From Pseudoalteromonas xiamenensis (GTDB lineage: Bacteria > Pseudomonadota > Gammaproteobacteria > Enterobacterales > Alteromonadaceae), in assembly GCF_042431545.1 (NCBI RefSeq), contig NZ_JBHLYX010000001.1: 64,000 nt of DNA. One strand, given 5' to 3'. Position numbers and translations under genes: made by a program. Shown here piece after piece: positions 19,788-28,640 of the stretch (position 1 is the stretch's first letter; each line of letters begins with the position of its first letter). The notes below the pieces were generated by a model. It saw only the letters and a list, made by a program, of their open reading frames with translations. It was not told the DNA's origin and did not search any database.

Positions 19788-20536
19788 TCGTTATTCCTGC
19801 TCGTTACGCATCTACACGATTACCGGGTAAACCGCTTGCTGATATTTTAGGTAAACCCATGCTGCAATATGTGTACGAAGCCGCACTTAGGTCAGGTGCG
19901 AAGGACGTGTATATCGCCACGGATCACCCGCTAGTGTTTGATGCAGCTAAAAGATTCACTGACAATGTTTTAATGACAAAAGACAGCCATCAATCTGGCA
20001 CTGAGCGCTTAGCGGAAGTGGTGGATTTGTTGTCTCTCGAGAAAGAGACAATCGTTGTCAATGTGCAAGGTGATGAGCCGTTACTTGCTTCGGAAAACGT
20101 TGCGCAAGTCGCAAAATTATTGCATGACTCTGATGCACCTATGGCAACGTTGAGTGTTGATATTCACGACATCGATGAAGTGTTCAATCCAAATGCAGTG
20201 AAAGTGGTTTCTAACGCTAAAAATAACGCCCTGTATTTTTCTAGAGCATCAATCCCTTTCCAGCGTGACTCAATGCTAAATCTGGATAAAAATGCGGTGA
20301 AACTCGAGGCGTTTCAGCGTCATGTGGGTATTTATGCATATCGTGCAGGGTTTATTAAAGAATATTTAGCGCTGCCAGTATCACCGTTGGAAGTGCTTGA
20401 ATCACTGGAACAATTACGAGTGCTATATCACGGTTATGACATTAAAGTTCAAAAAGCGAACTTTCCTGTGCATGCAGGTGTAGATACGCCAGAAGATTTA
20501 CAGAAAGTAATTGATTATTTAAGTAATGCAGTTTGA
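19775..20536 (+). CDS. kdsB: 3-deoxy-manno-octulosonate cytidylyltransferase
   Basis: KdsB activates KDO as CMP-KDO for LPS inner-core synthesis. The 253-residue protein has the nucleotidyltransferase start FVVVIPARYASTRLPGKPLA, VNVQGDEPLL (metal/CTP site) and VALYFSRA-type residues near position 150 (here ALYFSRASIPFQ). It begins at GTG inside ycaR. Its stop overlaps the next gene by 11 bases. Confidence 0.96.
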   Translation: MEFVVVIPARYASTRLPGKPLADILGKPMLQYVYEAALRSGAKDVYIATDHPLVFDAAKRFTDNVLMTKDSHQSGTERLAEVVDLLSLEKETIVVNVQGDEPLLASENVAQVAKLLHDSDAPMATLSVDIHDIDEVFNPNAVKVVSNAKNNALYFSRASIPFQRDSMLNLDKNAVKLEAFQRHVGIYAYRAGFIKEYLALPVSPLEVLESLEQLRVLYHGYDIKVQKANFPVHAGVDTPEDLQKVIDYLSNAV

Positions 20537-21188
20537 CGTCGTATTCGATCACAATGACTTCTTGATAGCATACAAACCAGCTGGGGTGAGTTTTCATTCA
20601 GAAGACTCTCCGGGGTTTGTCGTGATGCTAGAGGCTCAGCTCAATAGAAAGCTATTTTCAGTTCATCGCTTAGATAAGGTTACTTCAGGCCTTATCGTGT
20701 TAGCTAAGCACAAAGAAGCTGCAGCGAAACTCACCGCACTTTTTGAGTCGCGGAAAATAGATAAATTCTATCTTGCGTTAATCGATGCTAAACCTAAAAA
20801 AAAGCAAGGTTGGGTTAAAGGTGACATGGCAAAAAGTCGCCGAGGCGCTTTCAAATTGCTAAAAAGTAATGAAAACCCTGCGGTCACTCGGTTTTATTCA
20901 CAGACTATCGAACCGGGAATTAGGGCCGTTATCCTCAAGCCCTTTTCAGGCAAAACCCATCAACTTAGGGTGGCGTTGAAAAGTCTAGGTGCGCCCATTA
21001 TTGGCGATGAGTTGTATGCAGGCTCACTTTCCGACCGTACATATCTTCACGCATATAATCTCCAGTTTATATGGGATGGGGTATCGATTAATTGTAAAGC
21101 GTCTCCGGTTGAGGGAGAGTTGTTCAAGCGTTTTCTGTTTAGTGATGTATTTAATGATTGGCAACAACCGAATAATTTAGAGTGGTAA
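20526..21188 (+). CDS. RluA-family pseudouridine synthase (TIGR01621-like)
   Basis: The 220-residue protein is a single catalytic domain without an S4 domain. The active-site motif HRLDKVTSGLIVLAK (catalytic Asp) is near residue 50. GKTHQLRVALKSLGAPIIGD, the second conserved RluA block, lies near residue 145. The RNA target is not known. It overlaps kdsB by 11 bases and ends 1 base before tcdA, so it is part of the msbA-tcdA operon. Confidence 0.9.
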   Translation: MQFDVVFDHNDFLIAYKPAGVSFHSEDSPGFVVMLEAQLNRKLFSVHRLDKVTSGLIVLAKHKEAAAKLTALFESRKIDKFYLALIDAKPKKKQGWVKGDMAKSRRGAFKLLKSNENPAVTRFYSQTIEPGIRAVILKPFSGKTHQLRVALKSLGAPIIGDELYAGSLSDRTYLHAYNLQFIWDGVSINCKASPVEGELFKRFLFSDVFNDWQQPNNLEW

Positions 21189-21189
21189 T

Positions 21190-21984
21190 ATGAGTCAGAG
21201 TAGAGAATTAAGATTTGGTGGTATTGGTCGTCTATACGGTACTCAACAACTGCAATGGCTCGCACAAGCTCATTTTTGTGTAGTGGGGATTGGCGGTGTT
21301 GGCAGTTGGGTTGTTGAATCGCTCGTTCGTACGGGAATTGGTAAGGTGACGTTAATTGACCTTGATGACATCTGTGTAACGAACACAAATCGACAAATCC
21401 ATGCGACGTCAGAAACTATTGGAGAAGCTAAAGTCGATGCGATGAAAGCTCGTTGTGAGTTAATCAATCCTGAAGTATTGGTCGATGTGGTCGATGACTT
21501 TATAACGATGGATAATTACCGCGATCTTATCCAAGGCTTCGATTATGTAATTGATTGCATTGATGCTGTTAAAGAAAAAACAGCATTAATCGCACATTGT
21601 AAAAGAAATAAAATTCCCGTGATCACAACGGGCGGAGCGGGCGGACAGACTGATCCTAGTCAAATTCAATATGGGGATGTAGCGAAGACTACCCATGACC
21701 CTCTTTTGGCAAAAGTGCGCTACTTGTTAAGAAAACAGTACAATTTTTCCAATAACCCTAAACGTAAATTTGATGTTGATTGCGTGTTTTCAACGGAGCA
21801 ACTTGTTTATCCAACCGCCTCTGGAGAGGTCTGTCAAATGAAGCAACAGGCTGATGGCAGTAAAAATATGGATTGCGCGACGGGGTTTGGTTCTGCAACG
21901 ATGGTAACTGGCACGTTCGGTTTTTTTGCCGCAGCGAAAGCCATTAAAAAATATTTAGACAAACGCGCACGTATAGCAAAATAA
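21190..21984 (+). CDS. tcdA: tRNA threonylcarbamoyladenosine dehydratase
   Basis: TcdA (CsdL) is an E1-like ATP-dependent enzyme that cyclises t6A37 of ANN-decoding tRNAs to ct6A. The 264 residues (268 in E. coli) show GIGGVGSWVVESLVRTGIG (ATP site), LIDLDDICVTNTNRQ and ITTGGAGGQTDPSQ. In E. coli it acts with the CsdA-CsdE sulfur relay. Here the csdE-like and desulfurase genes lie directly opposite in the convergent unit at 22003-23626, which supports the same partnership. Confidence 0.95.
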   Translation: MSQSRELRFGGIGRLYGTQQLQWLAQAHFCVVGIGGVGSWVVESLVRTGIGKVTLIDLDDICVTNTNRQIHATSETIGEAKVDAMKARCELINPEVLVDVVDDFITMDNYRDLIQGFDYVIDCIDAVKEKTALIAHCKRNKIPVITTGGAGGQTDPSQIQYGDVAKTTHDPLLAKVRYLLRKQYNFSNNPKRKFDVDCVFSTEQLVYPTASGEVCQMKQQADGSKNMDCATGFGSATMVTGTFGFFAAAKAIKKYLDKRARIAK

Positions 21985-21991
21985 CCGGTGT

Positions 21992-22018
21992 GTTCGCGTC
22001 AGTTAGGCTGACGCGAAC
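21992..22018 (+). terminator. Terminator of the msbA-tcdA operon, overlapping the end of csdE
   Basis: An 11-bp perfect inverted repeat (GTTCGCGTCAG / CTGACGCGAAC) with a 5-base loop is followed by GTTTTAATTT. The loop holds the stop codon of the opposing csdE gene, and the right arm encodes its last residues. Confidence 0.8.
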
Positions 22019-22407
22019 GTTTTAATTTGTTCATTAATGGCATGTATGCCATTGCCTCGAGATGGACTTAAATGCTGTATAAGTTCGAGTTCTTCAAATA
22101 GAGACACGACGTCCATTTGGTTGATCTCATCACTGCGTTTACCATTGTAAAATGCGAGAATAATGGCCAAAAGTCCTTTCACTATGCGTGTATCCGAGTC
22201 GCCAACAGCAACTAAACAACCCGAATGGTCATCCCACGCTAAGTGAAGCCAGACCTTACTTTCACAGCCTTTTACTAGTACATCATCAGTTTTCAACATC
22301 TCCGGTAATGTCGGAAGCTGCTTTCCTAATAACATAATTTGTCTGTATTTTGCTTGCCAACCTTGTTGGCTTCGTAGTGCGTCGATGAGGTTGTTTGTTG
22401 TATTCAT
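22003..22407 (-). CDS. csdE: SufE/CsdE-family sulfur acceptor protein
   Basis: The 134-residue protein accepts persulfide sulfur from the neighbouring cysteine desulfurase. The conserved acceptor cysteine is in VKGCESKVWL (Cys48), and the family's C-terminal SPSRGNGI is present. It starts 1 base after the desulfurase stop, so the two form an operon. The absence of sufBCD nearby and the presence of tcdA opposite favour the name csdE over sufE. Confidence 0.9.
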   Translation of the reverse strand: MNTTNNLIDALRSQQGWQAKYRQIMLLGKQLPTLPEMLKTDDVLVKGCESKVWLHLAWDDHSGCLVAVGDSDTRIVKGLLAIILAFYNGKRSDEINQMDVVSLFEELELIQHLSPSRGNGIHAINEQIKTFASA

Positions 22408-22408
22408 T

Positions 22409-23626
22409 TTAATCTTTCAGTAAATCTAATGATTCGTTTAACGCAGTAGTGAAAAGGGCGATTTCATCTAAGGTATTATACAGCGAGAAACTGACTCTTA
22501 CGGTGCCACTGATTTGTAGTTTTTGCATAAGAGGCTGATTGCAATGATGTCCTGTTCTAACGGCAATACCTTGATGATCAAGTAATGTGGCGATATCGAG
22601 CGGATGAACGCCATTAACAACAAAACTAACGGTGCCGATATTGTGCTCATGATCTCCGATTAAAACGATGTTTGGAATTCGTCTAAGCTCTTCGACTAGG
22701 GCCGTGCGAAGTGTAAGTTCATGCTTTTGACTTGCGCGTCGATCTATCGCTTGAATAAATTTCAAGGCTGCACCAAACGCTACCACACCAGCAATATTTG
22801 GGGTGCCAGCCTCGAATTTACTTGGAGCGTCATTGAATGTTGTGTGTTCTAATGTCACGGTATCTATCATCTCACCGCCAGTTTGGTAAGGCAGAAGTTG
22901 ATTAAGTAACTCATAACGTCCATACAGAAAACCAACCCCAGTCGGTCCAAACGCTTTGTGCGCTGATCCTACATAGAAATCACAACCCAATTCAATTGGT
23001 TTAGGAGCTAGATGAGCAAAGGCTTGAGCGCCATCGACAACACAAATAGTGTTGTGCTTTTTTGCTTCTGCGATGAGCTGCGCGACAGGTTGAATATTAC
23101 CAAGCCCATTGGAGGCATGGGTGATAGCGAAAATACGTGGCTTATAGCGCTGAATATATTCGAGGGCAACATCAATGGAAATAATACCTAGTGAATCAAC
23201 AGGGATAGCTTTAACAATTGCACCTGTTCTATTTGCTAATTGCTGCCAAGGTACGATATTCGCGTGATGTTCAAGCTCGCTGAGCAATATAACTTCATTT
23301 TTCGAAATGTGGTTTTGTAGGCCGTGAGCAATCAGATTTAAGGATTCCGTCGCACCCTTAGTCCACACAATTTCTTTAGCCTCTACTTCTAAGTAAGCAG
23401 CCAGTCTGGAACGTGTTTCTTCGTATTGACGAGTTGCACAGGCGCTTAAATAATGCGCACCACGGTGAACATTAGCATTGTGTTGCAAATAGAATTGGCG
23501 TTCGGCTTCAATCACCATATTTGGCTTTTGTGTTGTTGCTCCATTGTCAAAGTACACCAGCGGATTACCATGAACTTGACTTTCCAAGATAGGAAATTCG
23601 GAACGGATCGCTTGTACATCAAACAT
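22409..23626 (-). CDS. Cysteine desulfurase (SufS/CsdA group II)
   Basis: This PLP enzyme takes sulfur from cysteine as an enzyme-bound persulfide. The 405 residues (from the ATG at 23626, with GAAGAG 9 bases upstream) show VYFDNGATTQKP, the PLP-lysine motif VGSAHKAFGPTGVGFLYG and the catalytic cysteine in VRTGHHCNQPLM. The motif is closer to SufS in wording, while the csdE/tcdA neighbourhood fits CsdA. I therefore leave the symbol open. An in-frame TTG 21 bases upstream is a weaker start. Confidence 0.93.
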   Translation of the reverse strand: MFDVQAIRSEFPILESQVHGNPLVYFDNGATTQKPNMVIEAERQFYLQHNANVHRGAHYLSACATRQYEETRSRLAAYLEVEAKEIVWTKGATESLNLIAHGLQNHISKNEVILLSELEHHANIVPWQQLANRTGAIVKAIPVDSLGIISIDVALEYIQRYKPRIFAITHASNGLGNIQPVAQLIAEAKKHNTICVVDGAQAFAHLAPKPIELGCDFYVGSAHKAFGPTGVGFLYGRYELLNQLLPYQTGGEMIDTVTLEHTTFNDAPSKFEAGTPNIAGVVAFGAALKFIQAIDRRASQKHELTLRTALVEELRRIPNIVLIGDHEHNIGTVSFVVNGVHPLDIATLLDHQGIAVRTGHHCNQPLMQKLQISGTVRVSFSLYNTLDEIALFTTALNESLDLLKD

Positions 23627-23689
23627 AAGGGAAAACTCTTCGGCCAATTGAGCGAGAGAATTTTAATGAAAAGTGGCGAAGTTGCAATG

Positions 23690-23714
23690 AAAAAAGGCCG
23701 CTTTAGCGGCCTTC
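23690..23714 (-). terminator. Intrinsic terminator of gltA
   Basis: AAGGCCGC, loop of 4, GCGGCCTT and a T-run (read on the minus strand) begin 9 bases after the gltA stop codon. Confidence 0.92.
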
Positions 23715-23722
23715 TTTAGAAA

Positions 23723-25009
23723 TTAACGTTGGTCTTGAGCAACGTAATCACGAGATGTGTAGCCTGTGTACATTTGACGAGGGCGACCAATCTTGTGACC
23801 TGCTTGAGATAACATTTCATTCCAATGTGATGTCCAACCAACAGTGCGAGACATTGCAAAAATTACAGTGAACATGCTTGTTGGAATACCGATCGCTTTA
23901 AGAATGATACCAGAATAGAAGTCTACGTTAGGGTATAGTTTCTTCTCGATGAAGTAAGGATCTTCAAGCGCGATTTGTTCTAAACGCATTGCAACATCAA
24001 GAAGAGGATCTTGAATGTTTAGCTCTTTCAAAACTTCGTGGCAAGTTTGACGCATTACTGTCGCACGTGGGTCGAAGTTTTTGTAAACACGGTGACCAAA
24101 GCCCATTAGACGGAACGGATCGTTCTTGTCTTTTGCTTTTGCTACGTATTCATCAATACGGTCAACTGAACCGATTTCTTCAAGCATCTTCAAACATGCT
24201 TCGTTAGCACCGCCGTGCGCAGGGCCCCAAAGCGATGCGATACCCGCAGCGATACACGCATATGGGTTCGCACCAGAAGAACCCGCTAAGCGTACTGTAG
24301 ACGTTGACGCGTTTTGCTCGTGATCAGCGTGAAGCATGAAAATGCGGTCCATTGCTTTTGCAAGCGTTGGACTTACTTTGTATTCTTCAGCTGGTACAGA
24401 GAACATCATGTGTAAGAAGTTTTCTGCGTAGCCAAGATCATTACGTGGGTAAACGAAAGGTTGGCCTTCGTTGTACTTGTAGCACATTGCAGCGATTGTT
24501 GGCAGTTTAGCAACCAACTTAACTGCACAACGCATACGTTGATCAGCATCAGAAATGTCTAGGTCATCGTGGTAGAAAGACGAAAGCGCACCAACAACCG
24601 CACACAGCATTGCCATTGGGTGAGAATCGACACGGAAACCTTGGAAGAATGCTGCGATTTTTTCATGCAACATTGTGTTGTGAGTCACTTCCTGAGAAAA
24701 CTCAGCTAGTTGTGCTTCGTTTGGTAACTCACCATTTAACAGCAGGTAGCAAAGCTCAATGTAGTTAGATTTTTCAGCCAATTGCTCAATTGGGTAACCG
24801 CGGTGAAGTAGAACGCCTTTTGCGCCGTCGATGTATGTAATTGACGATTCGCAAGAGCCTGTCGACATGAAACCAGGGTCAAAAGTGAAATAACCGTGGC
24901 CGCCTAGTGTACGAACATCGATGACGTCCTGACCAGCAGTACCAGAGTAAATTGGTAACTCAATTGGGTCATGACCTTCAATCTGGAGTACGGCTTTCTT
25001 ATCTGCCAT
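23723..25009 (-). CDS. gltA: Citrate synthase (type II, hexameric)
   Basis: GltA condenses acetyl-CoA and oxaloacetate. It has 428 residues (427 in E. coli). Visible are the N-terminal beta domain of NADH-sensitive type II enzymes, the catalytic region ASLWGPAHGGANEACL, GFGHRVYKNFDPRA and the C-terminal YTGYTSRDY. A good ribosome site (GAGGAG) precedes the ATG. It diverges from sdhCDAB across about 400 bases, the same arrangement as in E. coli. Confidence 0.98.
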   Translation of the reverse strand: MADKKAVLQIEGHDPIELPIYSGTAGQDVIDVRTLGGHGYFTFDPGFMSTGSCESSITYIDGAKGVLLHRGYPIEQLAEKSNYIELCYLLLNGELPNEAQLAEFSQEVTHNTMLHEKIAAFFQGFRVDSHPMAMLCAVVGALSSFYHDDLDISDADQRMRCAVKLVAKLPTIAAMCYKYNEGQPFVYPRNDLGYAENFLHMMFSVPAEEYKVSPTLAKAMDRIFMLHADHEQNASTSTVRLAGSSGANPYACIAAGIASLWGPAHGGANEACLKMLEEIGSVDRIDEYVAKAKDKNDPFRLMGFGHRVYKNFDPRATVMRQTCHEVLKELNIQDPLLDVAMRLEQIALEDPYFIEKKLYPNVDFYSGIILKAIGIPTSMFTVIFAMSRTVGWTSHWNEMLSQAGHKIGRPRQMYTGYTSRDYVAQDQR

Positions 25010-25027
25010 TTATGTGTCTCCTCTGAA

Positions 25028-25047
25028 ATAACAATTCTGATTGTTAT
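25028..25047 (-). promoter_or_regulatory. Stem-loop in the gltA 5' leader next to the ribosome site
   Basis: On the minus strand ATAACAAT, loop CAGA and ATTGTTAT form an 8-bp stem that ends a few bases before the GAGGAG ribosome site of gltA. Function unknown. Confidence 0.4.
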
Positions 25048-25079
25048 GTTGTGATACTAATGTTAAGCAAATTCCGATC

Positions 25080-25110
25080 ATTGTAACGTAGAAACCGGGG
25101 GGAAAGTCAA
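25080..25110 (-). promoter_or_regulatory. Putative gltA promoter
   Basis: On the minus strand TTGACT (25110-25105) and TACAAT (25085-25080) are separated by 19 bases. The boxes are good but the spacer is long. The transcript start would lie about 60 bases before the gltA ATG. Confidence 0.4.
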
Positions 25111-25407
25111 TTTTTCTAAGAATTATGCATGAATGTATAATAAATATTCTATAACGTTTAAATATTATACCATTGGCTAATTCGCAAGCATCTCAATCTA
25201 AACAAGAATTGTAAAAGCGTGCGTACGCTTATATACTGTCAGTGGTTTTAAACCGTATCGTCTGTGGGTAAACCTGATGTTCAACAGAAGCACTAACCAT
25301 GTTTCCTCGTTGGGTTTATTTAAGGTGTGCCATTTGTTGTTTTTGCACAAATGGGTTTTATAAAAACAAGTAGATGAGCTCCTTGTGAGCAAGATGGGCA
25401 AGTAACT
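25111..25407. other. Intergenic region between gltA and sdhC
   Basis: No gene is seen here. It contains a promoter with a palindromic spacer (25209-25237) and a long sdhC leader of about 165 bases. The leader has a stem-loop CCATTTGT/ACAAATGG at 25329-25353 followed by GTTTTAT, which is too weak for a confident terminator. Short frames here have no family resemblance. Confidence 0.6.
25209..25237 (+). promoter_or_regulatory. Putative sdhC promoter with palindromic spacer
   Basis: TTGTAA (25209-25214) and TATACT (25232-25237) are 17 bases apart. The spacer carries AAGCGTGCGTACGCTT (25215-25230), an inverted repeat with 6-bp arms and a 4-base centre. Transcription would start near 25244. Confidence 0.5.
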
Positions 25408-25785
25408 GTGAAAAAGCAAAGACCTGTAAATCTAGATCTAACGACTATATCAATGCCTCCAACGGCTAAAGCGTCGATCCTACATCGTGTCACCGGTGTG
25501 GCAATGTTCTTCGCTTTAACGTTCGTAATCTGGGCATGGTCTGAATCTCTATCTTCGGCTGAAGGCTTCGAATTGGTAAAAAGCTTAATGACTGGCTTTA
25601 TTGCTAAATTCATTGCCTGGGGTACTGTAACTGTTTTGGCGTATCACATTATTGGCGGCTTCCGCCATATGATCCAAGACATGGGTTACTGGGAAGATTT
25701 GGAATCAGGCAATAGCAGCGCAATCGCTGCACTGGCGCTATGGGTAATCTTAGCAATCCTAGCTGGAGTGTGGATATGGTCTTAA
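25408..25785 (+). CDS. sdhC: Succinate dehydrogenase cytochrome b556 subunit
   Basis: SdhC is one of two membrane anchors of complex II and binds heme b and quinone. The 125 residues start at GTG and contain three hydrophobic helices. ASILHRVTGVAMFF near residue 25 (quinone-site Ser/Arg region) and LAYHIIGGFRHMIQDMG near residue 80 (heme-ligand histidine) are clear. It overlaps sdhD by 10 bases. Confidence 0.96.
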   Translation: MKKQRPVNLDLTTISMPPTAKASILHRVTGVAMFFALTFVIWAWSESLSSAEGFELVKSLMTGFIAKFIAWGTVTVLAYHIIGGFRHMIQDMGYWEDLESGNSSAIAALALWVILAILAGVWIWS

Positions 25786-26123
25786 ATCAAGCAACTCTAA
25801 AGCGTGATGGCGTACAAGACTATGTGTCGTTGCGTGCTACTGCATTGGTAATCGCGGCTTACGCGATTTTCATTGTTGGTTATCTAATACTAACTCCTGA
25901 ACTTACTTACGAAGCTTGGACTGGTTTGTTCTCAAACCTGTTTATGAAGGCTGCTACGTTAGTGACGTTAGTTTGCATCATGGCTCATGCACGCATTGGT
26001 CTTTGGCAGGTACTTACTGACTATGTTAAATGTTCCACAATGCGTTCGATTCTGAGCTTCGTTTTGAACCTAATGGCGGTTGCTTACGTAGCTGTTGGTT
26101 TATTCGTTCTGTGGGGTGTTTAA
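25776..26123 (+). CDS. sdhD: Succinate dehydrogenase hydrophobic membrane anchor subunit
   Basis: SdhD is the second membrane anchor of complex II. The ATG at 25776 gives 115 residues, the same as E. coli. An upstream in-frame ATG lies inside sdhC and is not needed. Three helices are seen, with AHARIGLWQVLTDYVK in the second, corresponding to the heme/quinone region of E. coli SdhD. sdhA starts directly after the stop codon. Confidence 0.95.
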   Translation: MVLNQATLKRDGVQDYVSLRATALVIAAYAIFIVGYLILTPELTYEAWTGLFSNLFMKAATLVTLVCIMAHARIGLWQVLTDYVKCSTMRSILSFVLNLMAVAYVAVGLFVLWGV

Positions 26124-27896
26124 GTGAATTATTCTGTCTATGAATTTGATGCTGTCGTAATCGGTGCCGGTGGTGCTGGTATGCGTGCAGCGCTTGCGAT
26201 TTCTGAGTCAGGCAAAACGTGTGCGCTTATTTCTAAAGTGTTTCCAACACGTTCACACACTGTGTCTGCTCAAGGTGGTATTACGGTAGCTCTTGGTAAC
26301 TCTCACGAGGATAACTGGGAGTGGCACATGTACGATACGGTTAAAGGTTCTGATTTCATCGGTGACCAAGACGCAATTGAATACATGTGTAAAACGGGCC
26401 CAGAAGCAATCACTGAGCTTGAAAACATGGGTCTTCCATTCTCACGTTTTGAGAATGGCCGTGTTTATCAACGTCCTTTCGGTGGTCAATCGAAAAACTT
26501 CGGTGGCGAGCAAGCAGCTCGTACAGCGGCAGCAGCTGACCGTACAGGTCATGCATTGCTACACTGTCTATACCAACAAAACGTTAAAAACAAAACAAAC
26601 GTTTTCTCTGAATGGTATGCATTAGACTTAGTTAAAAACGACAATGGTGACGTAGTAGGTTGTACAGCAATCGACATCGAATCTGGCCAAGTTGTATTCT
26701 TCAAGTCTCGCGCTGTTGTTCTTGCAACAGGTGGTGCAGGTCGTATTTACGCATCGACGACCAATGCTCACATCAATACTGGTGACGGTGTTGGTATGGC
26801 AACACGTGCAGGCATCTCATTGCAAGACATGGAAATGTGGCAGTTCCACCCTACGGGTATCGCGGGCGCCGGTGTTCTTGTAACTGAAGGTTGTCGTGGT
26901 GAAGGTGGTTACCTTCTAAACAAAGACGGCGAGCGTTTCATGGAACGTTATGCACCAAACGCGAAAGACCTTGCGTCTCGTGACGTTGTTGCACGTTCAA
27001 TGATGACTGAAATCCGTGAAGGTCGTGGCTGTGACGGTCCTTGGGGTCCACACATTAAGCTTAAGCTTGACCACTTAGGTGAAGAAACGCTTAACTTACG
27101 TCTTCCAGGCGTTTGTGACCTTTCTAAGACGTTCGCTCACGTTGATCCTGCTAAAGAGCCAATTCCAGTAATCCCAACATGTCACTACATGATGGGTGGT
27201 GTTCCTACAAACGTTAATGGTCAAGTTATCAATGTTGGTGCAAATGGCGAAACTAAAGTAGTTGAAGGTCTATTTGCAGTTGGTGAGATTGCGTGTGTAT
27301 CAGTACACGGTGCTAACCGTCTTGGCGGTAACTCGCTACTTGACCTTGTTGTATTTGGCCGCGCGGCTGGTAACTTCCTTGGCACTTACCTTAACGAAGC
27401 GCAAGCAACGAAAGATGCTTCTGAATCTGATCTTGAAGCTGCGTTTGCTCGTTTCAATCGTTGGGAAACGTCTAAACCTGGTCAAGGTGAAGATCCAGTA
27501 CAAATCAAGAAAGATCTACAGCAGTGTATGCAATTAAACTTCTCGGTATTCCGTGAAGGTGAAGCGATGAACGAAGGTCTTGAACAACTTAAGACGATTC
27601 GTGAGCGTTTGCAATACGCGCGTCTTGATGACAAATCAACGGAATTCAATACTCAGCGTATCGAATGTCTTGAACTAGACAACTTGATGGAAACTGCGTT
27701 TGCAACAGCAGTGGCAGCGAACTTCCGTACAGAAAGCCGTGGTGCACATTGTCGTTTTGACTTCCCAGATCGTGATGATGAGAACTGGTTATGTCACTCA
27801 GTGTACAATCCAGGTTCTGAGTCAATGACCAAGCGTGAAGTTAATTTCTCGCCTGTGACTCGTGAAGCATTCCCACCTAAAGCGCGTACTTACTAG
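26124..27896 (+). CDS. sdhA: Succinate dehydrogenase flavoprotein subunit
   Basis: SdhA oxidises succinate to fumarate with covalently bound FAD. The 590 residues (588 in E. coli) start at GTG. Signatures: AVVIGAGGAGMRAAL (FAD), RSHTVSAQGGI (histidine that links FAD), QFHPTGIAGAGVLVTEGCRG, and HGANRLGGNSLLDLVVFGR in the active site. It is followed 10 bases later by sdhB. Confidence 0.98.
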   Translation: MNYSVYEFDAVVIGAGGAGMRAALAISESGKTCALISKVFPTRSHTVSAQGGITVALGNSHEDNWEWHMYDTVKGSDFIGDQDAIEYMCKTGPEAITELENMGLPFSRFENGRVYQRPFGGQSKNFGGEQAARTAAAADRTGHALLHCLYQQNVKNKTNVFSEWYALDLVKNDNGDVVGCTAIDIESGQVVFFKSRAVVLATGGAGRIYASTTNAHINTGDGVGMATRAGISLQDMEMWQFHPTGIAGAGVLVTEGCRGEGGYLLNKDGERFMERYAPNAKDLASRDVVARSMMTEIREGRGCDGPWGPHIKLKLDHLGEETLNLRLPGVCDLSKTFAHVDPAKEPIPVIPTCHYMMGGVPTNVNGQVINVGANGETKVVEGLFAVGEIACVSVHGANRLGGNSLLDLVVFGRAAGNFLGTYLNEAQATKDASESDLEAAFARFNRWETSKPGQGEDPVQIKKDLQQCMQLNFSVFREGEAMNEGLEQLKTIRERLQYARLDDKSTEFNTQRIECLELDNLMETAFATAVAANFRTESRGAHCRFDFPDRDDENWLCHSVYNPGSESMTKREVNFSPVTREAFPPKARTY

Positions 27897-27906
27897 GAGC
27901 TAAACG

Positions 27907-28623
27907 ATGGCAACATTAGAATTTTCTGTTTATCGTTACAATCCTGATGTGGACAATGCACCACATATGCAGGATTACACTCTTGAGGTGGAAGAAGGCC
28001 GTGACATGATGATTTTGGACGCTCTTTTAAAATTGAAAGAGCAAGATCCAACATTATCTTTCCGTCGTTCATGCCGTGAAGGTGTGTGCGGTTCGGACGG
28101 TATCAACATGAACGGTAAAAATGGTCTAGCATGTATTACACCTGTGTCAGCTTTGCAAAAAGGCGGCAAGGGTAAAATTGTTATCCGTCCATTACCTGGC
28201 TTACCTGTTGTTCGTGACTTAGTCATCGATATGACTCAGTTCTACAAACAATACGAAAAAGTTAAGCCGTATTTAATTAACGATACACCAGCAGCTGGCG
28301 AGCGTTTACAGTCTATTGAAGAACGTGACAAGCTTGATGGGTTGTACGAGTGTATCCTGTGTGCTTGTTGTTCGACGTCTTGTCCTTCGTTCTGGTGGAA
28401 CCCAGACAAGTTCATCGGTCCAGCAGGTCTACTACATGCATATCGTTTTCTAGTGGATAGCCGTGATACGGCAACTGACGAGCGTCTAGCTGGTCTAGAT
28501 GATGCGTTCAGCGTTTTCCGCTGTCACGGTATCATGAACTGTGTTAACGTGTGTCCAAAAGGCCTAAATCCAACTAAGGCTATCGGTCACATTAAGTCTA
28601 TGTTGTTAAACCGAGCGGTTTAA
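27907..28623 (+). CDS. sdhB: Succinate dehydrogenase iron-sulfur subunit
   Basis: SdhB carries electrons from FAD to quinone. The 238 residues (238 in E. coli) show the 2Fe-2S ligands in CREGVCGSDG and a later Cys, the 4Fe-4S group CILCACCSTSCPSFWWN and the 3Fe-4S group CHGIMNCVNVCPKGLNP. GGAGC precedes the ATG. Confidence 0.98.
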   Translation: MATLEFSVYRYNPDVDNAPHMQDYTLEVEEGRDMMILDALLKLKEQDPTLSFRRSCREGVCGSDGINMNGKNGLACITPVSALQKGGKGKIVIRPLPGLPVVRDLVIDMTQFYKQYEKVKPYLINDTPAAGERLQSIEERDKLDGLYECILCACCSTSCPSFWWNPDKFIGPAGLLHAYRFLVDSRDTATDERLAGLDDAFSVFRCHGIMNCVNVCPKGLNPTKAIGHIKSMLLNRAV

Positions 28624-28640
28624 TACATATTTAACACCGT

